Shown: positions 22,602-29,048 of the stretch, one piece after another
Layout: the number at the start of each line of letters is the position of its first letter
Position numbering within the stretch: the stretch's first letter is position 1
Source: PALSA-607 sp036509315
GTDB taxonomy: Bacteria > Actinomycetota > Actinomycetes > Acidothermales > Acidothermaceae
Assembly: GCA_036509315.1 (NCBI GenBank)
Contig: DATCFU010000207.1
Coordinates: 1 to 33,624 of the forward strand
DNA length: 33,624 nucleotides
Direction: 5' to 3'
The notes under the pieces: model-generated
Told to the model about the DNA's origin: nothing
The model's input: the letters and a program-made list of their open reading frames with translations, nothing else
Database searches by the model: none
Translations under genes and position numbers: made by a program

Positions 22602-23900
22602 TTAGAGGCGGCCGGCGGCCTTCAGCGCCAGGTAGGCGTCGGAGACCTTGCTGGCAAATTCCGCCGGTCCCGCATCGACAACCTCGACGTCGAGCCGGCG
22701 CAGCAGCGCGGTCACCCGTCGATGCCCAGCCGTCGTCCGCTCGGCCGCAGCCGCGTCGTAGACCGTGCGCGAATCATCGTGCACACCAGCCATCGCCAGC
22801 ACTTGCGGGTCGGCCACCGAAGCGAGCATGACCACGTGCTTGCGGGTCAGTGACGGCAATACCGGCAGGAGTCCCTCGGTGATCGCGGCCTCGTCGAGTG
22901 TCGTGAAAAGCACGATGAGTGCCCGCTGCTTGACCCGCCGCAGCACTTCGGCCACCAACCGTCGTCCATCTGTTTCGACCAACCGGGGGTGCAATCCGGC
23001 CATCGCTTCAAGCAGGCCCGAGAGTGGATCGCCGTGACCCCGCGCACTGCGCGAGAGCAGTCGCGGCCGGTCGTCCATCGCAATCAGATCGACTCGGTCG
23101 CCCGCGCGTGATACGAGCGTGCCGAGCAGCAAAGCCGCGTCGAGTGCGGCATCGAGTCGCGGTGCGGCACCGATCCGAGCGGCCGACGTCCGGCCGGTGT
23201 CGAGCACGAGCACGATCCGCCGGTCACGTTCGGGCCGCCAGGTGCGGACGACGACAGCCGACCGCCGAGCGGTTACGCGCCAATCGATCGACCTAGCGTC
23301 GTCGCCCTCGACGTAGTCACGCAACGAGTCGAACTCGGTGCCCTGCCCGCGCACCCGCGCAGCAGTGCGGCCGTCGAGAATCCGCAGCTTCGCAAGCTTC
23401 TCCGGTAAGTAACGCCGGCTCGGAAACGCGGGGAGCACCCGCAGACTCCACGGCACATCGTGATTGCCTTGCCGCGCAGCCAGACCGAGCGGCCCGAAGC
23501 TGCGCACCGTGACTCGGCCGCCCTGGAGTTCGGTTCGGCGGCGCGGTCGGATCACCGTCGGGAAGCGGCGCCGTTCACCAGCGGGGACGTCGATGTGCCG
23601 GCGAGTCGGTGAGGCCTCCGCGCTCGGAGGCCAAGCATCGCGCAAGACGCCGCGCACCCGACGTCCGCCCGTATTTACGACGAGCACGCCGACCTCGGAA
23701 ACTTCGTCGAGTCGGCGCGCGGTGTCTCCATATCGAGATACCCGCAAGGCGCGAACGCTGCCCGCCAACGCGAGGTCAGCGGCGATGCCCACAACCAGCG
23801 CGCCTTCGACGATGAGCACCATGTAGCCGTGCAGGGGATAGCTGAACACGACCAGCACGCCGGCGAGCGCAACGATCGCAGTGCGCCGGGTCAGCGCCAC
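22602..23900 (-). CDS. DUF58 domain protein (Rv3693-like)
   Basis: A 432-residue protein with two N-terminal transmembrane helices (TAIVALAGVLVVFSYPLHGYMVLIVEGALVVGIAADLALA), a beta-rich middle, and the DUF58 signature GTEFDSLRDYVEGDDARSIDWRVTARR at about 210-236. A von Willebrand A-like region follows (RRIVLVLDTGRTSA, where the DxGxS-like metal site is altered to DTGRTS). DUF58 proteins pair with MoxR AAA+ ATPases, presumably as substrates or co-chaperones. GTG 23900 starts 7 nt after the moxR stop, and GGTGAG lies 6 nt upstream of it. It is the last gene of a five-gene minus-strand operon. The biochemical role is unknown; a chaperone or insertion function is inferred from the MoxR pairing. 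Confidence 0.9.
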   Translation of the reverse strand: MALTRRTAIVALAGVLVVFSYPLHGYMVLIVEGALVVGIAADLALAGSVRALRVSRYGDTARRLDEVSEVGVLVVNTGGRRVRGVLRDAWPPSAEASPTRRHIDVPAGERRRFPTVIRPRRRTELQGGRVTVRSFGPLGLAARQGNHDVPWSLRVLPAFPSRRYLPEKLAKLRILDGRTAARVRGQGTEFDSLRDYVEGDDARSIDWRVTARRSAVVVRTWRPERDRRIVLVLDTGRTSAARIGAAPRLDAALDAALLLGTLVSRAGDRVDLIAMDDRPRLLSRSARGHGDPLSGLLEAMAGLHPRLVETDGRRLVAEVLRRVKQRALIVLFTTLDEAAITEGLLPVLPSLTRKHVVMLASVADPQVLAMAGVHDDSRTVYDAAAAERTTAGHRRVTALLRRLDVEVVDAGPAEFASKVSDAYLALKAAGRL

Positions 23901-23907
23901 GAAACGC

Positions 23908-24873
23908 TCACCGGGGAACGGGGACCGTGGCGAGCACGCCCTCGAGCACCGCGTCGGTGGTCGCACCTTCGAGTTCGGCCTCCGGGCGTAGCGCGAGCCG
24001 ATGCCGCAACGTCGGCCGCGCCAACGCTTTCACGTCGTCGGGCGTCACGAAGTCGCGGCCGGACAGCCACGCCCACGCACGCGACGTCCGCAACAACGCC
24101 GTAGCACCGCGAGGCGACGCGCCGAGTGAAACCGACGGCGAACTGCGCGTCGCCCGGCACAGGTCGACGATGTAGCTCAACACCTCGGGCGCGACCGACA
24201 CCCGTGCCGCCGCTGCCCGGCCTGCAGCCAACTCAGTGGGGCCGGCAACGGCACGCAGGCCGGCCGCCGCGAGGTCGCGCGGATCGAACCCAGCGGCGTG
24301 GCGCCGCAGCATCCCGAACTCGTCGTCGCGACCGGGCAACGGAACGTTGAGCTTCACCAAGAACCGGTCGAGTTGGGCCTCAGGCAACGGGTACGTGCCT
24401 TCGTACTCGACCGGGTTCTGCGTGGCGATCACCATGAACGGGTCGGGCAGCGGTCGGGGCAATCCGTCGACCGAGACCTGCCGCTCCTCCATCGCTTCGA
24501 GCAACGCGGCCTGCGTTTTCGGTGGCGTGCGGTTGATCTCGTCGGCAAGTAGCAGGTTCGTGAACACCGGCCCCTTGCGGAACTCGAACTCGGCCGTGCG
24601 CGCGTCGTAGATGAGCGACCCCGTCACGTCGCCGGGCATCAGGTCTGGCGTGAACTGCACTCGCTTCGTGTCGAGTGACAGCGCCGCCGCCAGCGACCGA
24701 ACCAGCAATGTCTTCGCAACTCCCGGAACCCCTTCGAGCAGCACATGTCCGTCGGCGAGCAGCGCGATGACGAGACCACTCACGACGGCGTCCTGCCCAA
24801 CGACTGCCTTGGCCACCTCGGCACGCACCGCGGCGAACGCGTCTCGCTGCTCGATCGGACTGGTCGACGTCAC
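23908..24873 (-). CDS. moxR: MoxR family AAA+ ATPase
   Basis: A 321-residue AAA_3 ATPase. The Walker A motif is GVPGVAKT (48-55), Walker B is LLLADEINR with Asp111-Glu112, and downstream are sensor-1 IATQNPVEYEGTYPLPEAQLDRF and the C-terminal lid with LGASPRGATALLRTSRAWAWLSGRDFVTPDDV. MoxR proteins act as chaperones that mature or activate partner complexes, typically together with DUF58/VWA proteins, as here. GTG 24873 overlaps the upstream DUF4350 stop by four bases (GTGA), and AGGAGGT stands 9 nt before it. It corresponds to moxR2 (Rv3692). Partner identity in this organism is inferred from operon position. Confidence 0.94.
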   Translation of the reverse strand: MTSTSPIEQRDAFAAVRAEVAKAVVGQDAVVSGLVIALLADGHVLLEGVPGVAKTLLVRSLAAALSLDTKRVQFTPDLMPGDVTGSLIYDARTAEFEFRKGPVFTNLLLADEINRTPPKTQAALLEAMEERQVSVDGLPRPLPDPFMVIATQNPVEYEGTYPLPEAQLDRFLVKLNVPLPGRDDEFGMLRRHAAGFDPRDLAAAGLRAVAGPTELAAGRAAAARVSVAPEVLSYIVDLCRATRSSPSVSLGASPRGATALLRTSRAWAWLSGRDFVTPDDVKALARPTLRHRLALRPEAELEGATTDAVLEGVLATVPVPR

Positions 24874-26075
24874 GTGCGGAGTACCTCCTGCTCGAGGGCG
24901 GTCAGTGCTTGCGCCAGGGTCATCAGTGTGAGGTCATCGGCCGGTGTCGAACCGTATAGGAGAGCTTCGACCTGCGCGCCGGGTCGCCCCGCGCGTGCGG
25001 CTACAGCTTGCACGAGAGCTACCGGAAGCGGTCGCGGACCGAGGCCAAGCCGGTGACCGAGGCGATCCCGCGTTCCGTCTCGCAACGCGTCCGCCGCGGC
25101 GTCGAGTGAGTGCGATCGCCGGTATAGCCGGGCGCGGCCGCGCACGGTTTCAGACTGCCGGACGACGACGGGCAGGTCTTCTGGCACCAGCCTGCCCAGG
25201 CGTCGGCCGCGCCAGATCGCGATGATGATGACGGCGATCACCAGTTGCAGGAATGCCAACTTGAGCCGACTCGGGAGCAGTGATTCGACACTTGCGTTTC
25301 CGCTGCTCGATACAGAAGCGATCTGCGGCGGCACCAGCCACACGACGTCCGCATGAGTATCGAGAAGCCCTAGGGCAAGTGCAGCGTTGCCGTCGTTGCC
25401 GAGTGACGAGTTCATCAGCGGTGTGCCGTCGGACAACAACGTGACCTGATGGCCCGAGGTCGCAAACGTGACCAGCGCAAAGCCGTCGCCGCTGTCGGGA
25501 TAGCAGCCCTGCCCACCATTCGGCACGGTGTATCCGCCGCCGGTCAGTTGCACCGAACCGGCCACGGTCGCGGCGCGCAATGAACACGACGGCGACCGCA
25601 GCGTGCCGCCATCATCGGGTTGGGTGGCGAGTGGCAAGCCCAGGCCCTGGATCTCGTCGAGCCCCGCGCCGACAACAACGAGATCGGCACGCGACGACCC
25701 GATGACGCTCAGTTCGTCGCTGCTCAACAGCTGTGGCGACACCACCACCAGCGTCATGCCCGGCACGGCGACTTCTTCTGCAGTTGTGGTGTCCGTCTCT
25801 CTCAGCACGTGCACGCGACGTTGTGCGAGCAAGACCGCAAGAGCATGAGTGCCGGACGACGTGTAGGACTGCGGATCGAGTGGTTTGCCCGCCTTCCCCG
25901 AACCCAGTGCCACGACGATCGCGCCGATCACGAACACGACCCCGGCGCCAATCAACACCCGCATACGCCGCCAACGCTGGCGGATCGTCGGATCGGCGCT
26001 CTGTCCTGTACGTGGCTGGCCCATACGGATCGGACCGCTGTCAGACCTTGTCGTCAGTTCGTCGAGGGCGGTCAC
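24870..26075 (-). CDS. DUF4350 domain membrane protein (Rv3691-like)
   Basis: A 401-residue protein. A transmembrane helix at about 39-58 (VLIGAGVVFVIGAIVVALG) precedes the DUF4350 region with SYTSSGTHALAVLLAQRRVHVLRET and GMTLVVVSPQLLSSDE. A glutamine-amidotransferase-like alpha/beta fold is suggested, without catalytic residues I can identify. A second helix (LAFLQLVIAVIIIAIWRGRRLGRL) is followed by a cytoplasmic tail of about 120 residues. The topology would place the central domain outside the membrane. GTG 26075 overlaps the DUF4129 stop by four bases. These proteins accompany MoxR-DUF58 in actinobacteria; no activity is known. Confidence 0.85.
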   Translation of the reverse strand: MTALDELTTRSDSGPIRMGQPRTGQSADPTIRQRWRRMRVLIGAGVVFVIGAIVVALGSGKAGKPLDPQSYTSSGTHALAVLLAQRRVHVLRETDTTTAEEVAVPGMTLVVVSPQLLSSDELSVIGSSRADLVVVGAGLDEIQGLGLPLATQPDDGGTLRSPSCSLRAATVAGSVQLTGGGYTVPNGGQGCYPDSGDGFALVTFATSGHQVTLLSDGTPLMNSSLGNDGNAALALGLLDTHADVVWLVPPQIASVSSSGNASVESLLPSRLKLAFLQLVIAVIIIAIWRGRRLGRLVPEDLPVVVRQSETVRGRARLYRRSHSLDAAADALRDGTRDRLGHRLGLGPRPLPVALVQAVAARAGRPGAQVEALLYGSTPADDLTLMTLAQALTALEQEVLRT

Positions 26076-26728
26076 GTGCTGCCCACCAATCCGCGATGCG
26101 AGCCGGCGACGCGAGCATCGAGCCTGCGCAGCAACTCCTCATCGGCGGCAGCCGCCGTGCGGCCGCCGTACCAAACCTCGTCGAAGACGAACGTCGCCTC
26201 GCGCAAGTCATCGGCAAGCGCAGGCAACTGCGCTCCGGCCTCGCGACTCAGTTCCGCCGCGGTTCGCCCGGGGCGCGGATCGAGCACGCCGCGCTGTTCG
26301 AGTTCGCGCGCGATCGCCCGTAGCCGTTCACGAATCGCCTCCGCCCACAGGCCATCAGCCGCGAACTGGGCCGCGGCCTTGCGATGGTCGCCGGCCGTGG
26401 TCTCGCCGATCCCGAAGATCGGCTGATCGCTGGCCCGTGCGGTGCGCCGTAACGCACCGACGCGCACCACGATCATCGCCACCACAGCCGCGACAATCAC
26501 GATGATGAGGAAGAGTCCGACCCCGTGCCCGGGCGCGTGGCTGGTGCTCGCGTCGAGCAGTTTCTGCAGCCGCTTCAGCAACCACTCGAGGCCGCGGTCG
26601 ACCAACGACGGATCGTTTCGGTGGTAGGCGCGTTTCGCTAGTTCCGCGCGCGCGGCCGCTTGTGCGCCACCGCGGGTGACCGGGCTTGGGCTTGGTGGAG
26701 CAGTCGCAAGCCAACCCCACATGCTCAC
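26072..26728 (-). CDS. DUF4129 domain protein (Rv3690-like)
   Basis: A 218-residue protein with one central transmembrane helix at about 73-96 (VGLFLIIVIVAAVVAMIVVRVG). The C-terminal DUF4129 region is cytoplasmic or membrane-proximal: DHRKAAAQFAADGLWAEAIRERLRAIARELEQRGVLDPRPGRTAAELSREAG and then FVFDEVWYGGR. DUF4129 usually lies at the C-terminus of transglutaminase-like membrane proteins; here it is free-standing, as in mycobacteria. GTG 26728 is preferred because it overlaps the upstream stop by four bases like the next two genes; ATG 26722, two codons in, is an alternative. No transglutaminase triad is present. Confidence 0.85.
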   Translation of the reverse strand: MSMWGWLATAPPSPSPVTRGGAQAAARAELAKRAYHRNDPSLVDRGLEWLLKRLQKLLDASTSHAPGHGVGLFLIIVIVAAVVAMIVVRVGALRRTARASDQPIFGIGETTAGDHRKAAAQFAADGLWAEAIRERLRAIARELEQRGVLDPRPGRTAAELSREAGAQLPALADDLREATFVFDEVWYGGRTAAAADEELLRRLDARVAGSHRGLVGST

Positions 26729-28140
26729 GTCGCCGGCGCCGCTTGCGATGCCGGTGCCGGTTGCGCGGCCACTCGCGCGGCCTGCGTCAATTGCACGTCG
26801 AGGCCCTCTGCGCGCATACGACGGTCGATGTAGATCAGCGTCAGCGATGCCGCAATGAGTGGCTGCGTCAGCACCCAGACGATCGCACCGAGGATGACCA
26901 GCAACACCAGTGCCGTAGTCGACGGCGTCTTCCCGTTCAACGCCGACGGAAGCAACACCAGGACGAGCGGCACCGACAGGATGCTGGCTGCTACCGACAC
27001 GATGATCTGCACCAGCGCCCGCAAACCCCACGTGCGCCAGAACGCGCCCTCCACCAACCGCCACGACCTCGCGATCGATGCGCCCGGCCCGCGACGTTCC
27101 AGAATGAAGATCGGCACGGCGACCGCAAGTCGTCCCCACAGCAACGGACCCAAAACGAGCCCGGCTAGCCCGCCGATCACGCCGACGAAGATGCCTACGC
27201 CCGTACTGACCGAAGCGAGCACGATGCCGACGATGATCAGGACAAACGGGGTGTACGGCAGGATTTCCGCGAGCACCGACACCACCAGCAGACCGAACCA
27301 TCGCTGACGAACCGCTGCGATGATTTCGTGACCGTCCGCGCGTTGTCCGATGACGGCCTTGCCGACGACGCCCGTCACGATGCCGGCGAGAACGGCAACG
27401 CAAAGCGCGTTCACTGCCAAGGTGGCAGCTGATCCGCCGAGTGACGTGGCGACGGTGTGCAGGTTCTGGGAGCTGTCGCCGGTGTTGCTGTTAGCGCTGA
27501 AGGAGGTCGAGCCGAAAGTGCCCGGCACGTTGTTCAGGGCCAGGCCGACGAGGAGACGGATGAGCTGCGCCACGACCGAGAGCACCGCGGCGAATCCGAA
27601 CACGATTCGCGGATACTTGCGGATCGTCGAGAAGCTGCCGTCCAGGACTTCTCCGACCGACAGCGGTCGCAGCGGCACGATGCCCGGCTTGTACTCTTGC
27701 TGATACCCCCACTGCCCGTACTGCGGCGGCGGTCCGTATTGCCCTGGCGGTCCGTATTGCTCGAGCGGGCCGTACTGCCCGGGAGGTCCGTACTGCGTCG
27801 GCGCCCCGAACCGTGGATCCGGCGTGTACTGCGGCGGTGGCCCGAACTGTGGGTTAGGTACGTACGGCGGGTTGGGCACGTACTGCGGCGGTCCGACGTG
27901 TTGACCGGGTGGCGTCCCGTACTCGCCCCGCCGGTGACCCGGCGTAGGTGAGGGCGGCTGCCAGCCCCACGACGATGCCGTGGGTGGGGGCGTGGCAGCC
28001 CCGGCAGGCGTCGGGGAAGTGAAGTATTGCCACGCTGCGGGCAGCGGCGCGGGCGCAGGCGCTACCGGCTCGGCCGGCTGTGCCGGTTCTGCGGCATCCG
28101 GCGGCGGGGTGGGGTCCACCCAGCCGGGCGTCTCGCCCAT
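26725..28140 (-). CDS. glycerophosphoryl diester phosphodiesterase membrane-domain protein with Pro/Gly/Tyr/Gln-rich N-terminus
   Basis: A 471-residue protein. The first ~155 residues are low complexity, Pro/Ala-rich then a run of PPQY, PNPPY and QYGPPG repeats. The C-terminal ~300 residues begin PLRPLSVGEVLDGSFSTIRKYPRIVFGFA and contain about six transmembrane segments, such as LVVSVLAEILPYTPFVLIIVGIVLA and FVGVIGGLAGLVLGPLLWG. This matches the GPDPase_memb domain, which occurs without a catalytic phosphodiesterase part in actinobacteria (compare Rv3689). No GDPD active site is present. ATG 28140 follows GGGAG with 5 nt; the ATG/GTG-type start at 28179 has none. It heads the five-gene minus-strand operon, divergent from mtrA. 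Confidence 0.83.
   Translation of the reverse strand: MGETPGWVDPTPPPDAAEPAQPAEPVAPAPAPLPAAWQYFTSPTPAGAATPPPTASSWGWQPPSPTPGHRRGEYGTPPGQHVGPPQYVPNPPYVPNPQFGPPPQYTPDPRFGAPTQYGPPGQYGPLEQYGPPGQYGPPPQYGQWGYQQEYKPGIVPLRPLSVGEVLDGSFSTIRKYPRIVFGFAAVLSVVAQLIRLLVGLALNNVPGTFGSTSFSANSNTGDSSQNLHTVATSLGGSAATLAVNALCVAVLAGIVTGVVGKAVIGQRADGHEIIAAVRQRWFGLLVVSVLAEILPYTPFVLIIVGIVLASVSTGVGIFVGVIGGLAGLVLGPLLWGRLAVAVPIFILERRGPGASIARSWRLVEGAFWRTWGLRALVQIIVSVAASILSVPLVLVLLPSALNGKTPSTTALVLLVILGAIVWVLTQPLIAASLTLIYIDRRMRAEGLDVQLTQAARVAAQPAPASQAAPAT
27690..27900. repeat. imperfect repeats encoding QYGPPG-type low-complexity segment
   Basis: Within the gene above, 15-24-bp imperfect units (minus-strand sense encoding PPQY, PGQYGPP, PLEQYGPP and variants) recur about ten times. 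The repeats keep reading frame and vary in synonymous positions, so they are maintained at the protein level, not very recent copies. The encoded segment is tyrosine-rich and presumably disordered on the cytoplasmic side. Confidence 0.7.
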
Positions 28141-28193
28141 GCGCTCTCCCGTGATCGCGACGCTCGGACTCACCGCCACTGTCAGCCAGTTAT

Positions 28194-28227
28194 CGTGTCA
28201 CGCCGCGGCCAGCTAAAGCGTGTCACG
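28194..28227 (+). promoter_or_regulatory. direct repeat CGTGTCACG upstream of mtrA
   Basis: CGTGTCACG occurs at 28194-28202 and again at 28219-28227, 25 bp apart. Both contain GTCAC, resembling the GTCAC-containing repeats reported for MtrA binding. Autoregulation, or control of the divergent operon, is inferred. Each 9-mer is itself symmetrical (CGTG-T-CACG), so another dimeric regulator is possible. Confidence 0.4.
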
Positions 28228-28295
28228 AAGGGGTTCTGCCCTGTGGCCGAGCCCATTCAACCTGGCGGCGGCAGGAATGCCTGCGAGGTGGCACC

Positions 28296-28328
28296 ATGAG
28301 AGCCATGAGTGCACAGGCGTCACGATGA
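28296..28328 (+). CDS. 10-codon upstream ORF overlapping the mtrA start
   Basis: ATG 28296 opens a ten-residue frame, MRAMSAQASR, ending in TGA at 28326-28328, which overlaps the mtrA ATG by four bases (ATGA). GAGGTG (28285-28290) sits 5 nt before it, the best ribosome-binding site in the region; mtrA itself has only a weak one. A short hairpin, GCAGG/CCTGC (28271-28275 with 28280-28284), immediately precedes the site. The arrangement suggests that mtrA is translated by coupling from this leader ORF. The peptide itself probably has no function. Confidence 0.45.
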   Translation: MRAMSAQASR

Positions 28329-29002
28329 AGGGGCGGGTGCTGGTCGTCGACGACGACACGGCACTGGCCGAGATGCTCGGAATCGTGCTGCGCGGCGAGG
28401 GGATCGAACCCTTCTTTGTCTTCGACGGCGACAAGGCGCTCGCTGCCTTTCGGGAGACGAAACCCGACCTCGTGCTTCTCGACCTGATGTTGCCAGGCAC
28501 GGACGGCATTGACGTTTGTCGCCAGATCCGGGCAGAGTCCGGCGTCCCGATCGTCATGCTGACGGCGAAGAGTGACACCGTCGACGTCGTCGTCGGTCTT
28601 GAATCCGGTGCGGACGACTACGTGGTGAAGCCCTTCAAGCCCAAGGAACTCGTTGCCCGGCTGCGCGCCAGGTTGCGCCGCACCGACGAACCAGCCGCCG
28701 AGACCATTGCCATCGGCGACCTCTCGATCGATGTTGCTGGCCACGCAGTGAGCCGCAGTGGTGGGCAGATCCCGTTGACGCCGCTCGAGTTCGATCTGCT
28801 CGTCGCACTCGCAAAGAAACCGCGCCACGTGTTCTCCCGCGAGGTGCTGCTCGAGCAAGTGTGGGGTTACCGGCACGCGGCTGACACCCGTTTGGTCAAC
28901 GTGCATGTGCAGCGGCTGCGGTCGAAAGTCGAGCTCGACCCCGAGCGTCCCGAGATCGTCGTGACTGTGCGCGGCGTCGGTTACAAGGCAGGACCGGCGT
29001 GA
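28325..29002 (+). CDS. mtrA: two-component response regulator MtrA
   Basis: A 225-residue OmpR/PhoB-type regulator nearly identical in motif content to mycobacterial MtrA. The receiver domain (1-115) has the acidic pocket VVDDDT, the phospho-acceptor Asp53 in VLLDLMLPGTDG, switch Thr in VMLTAKSDTVDVV, and Lys in VKPFKPKELVARL. The winged-helix domain (about 130-225) contains LTPLEFDLLVALAKKPRHVFSREVLLEQVWGYRHAADTRLVNVHVQRLRSKVE and ends VRGVGYKAGPA. In actinobacteria MtrA controls cell division, wall hydrolases and replication or development genes. ATG 28325 matches the family N-terminus and overlaps an upstream mini-ORF. mtrB and lpqB follow in the conserved order. Confidence 0.97.
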   Translation: MKGRVLVVDDDTALAEMLGIVLRGEGIEPFFVFDGDKALAAFRETKPDLVLLDLMLPGTDGIDVCRQIRAESGVPIVMLTAKSDTVDVVVGLESGADDYVVKPFKPKELVARLRARLRRTDEPAAETIAIGDLSIDVAGHAVSRSGGQIPLTPLEFDLLVALAKKPRHVFSREVLLEQVWGYRHAADTRLVNVHVQRLRSKVELDPERPEIVVTVRGVGYKAGPA

Positions 29003-29048
29003 CGGTCTGCATCCGTCGCCCCCTGCCCGCCTCCCGCCGCCCAGGCGG
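29001..29048 (+). promoter_or_regulatory. two hairpins in the mtrA-mtrB junction
   Basis: GACGG/CCGTC (29001-29005 with 29013-29017) and CCGCCT/AGGCGG (29027-29032 with 29043-29048) fill the 46-nt gap. The second stem ends directly at the proposed TTG start of mtrB. The only purine-rich candidate ribosome-binding bases, AGGCGG, are in that stem and too close to the start. Confidence 0.4.

Noticed and set aside
26729..27403. Upstream extension of the DUF4129 frame
   Set aside because: It overlaps the GPDPase membrane-domain gene in another frame and is Arg/Gly-rich; the true start is the overlapping GTG 26728 or ATG 26722.
27720..27900. Spaced repeats considered as a CRISPR array
   Set aside because: Repeats are short, imperfect, in frame and encode a PGQY-rich protein segment; there are no unique spacers of constant length.
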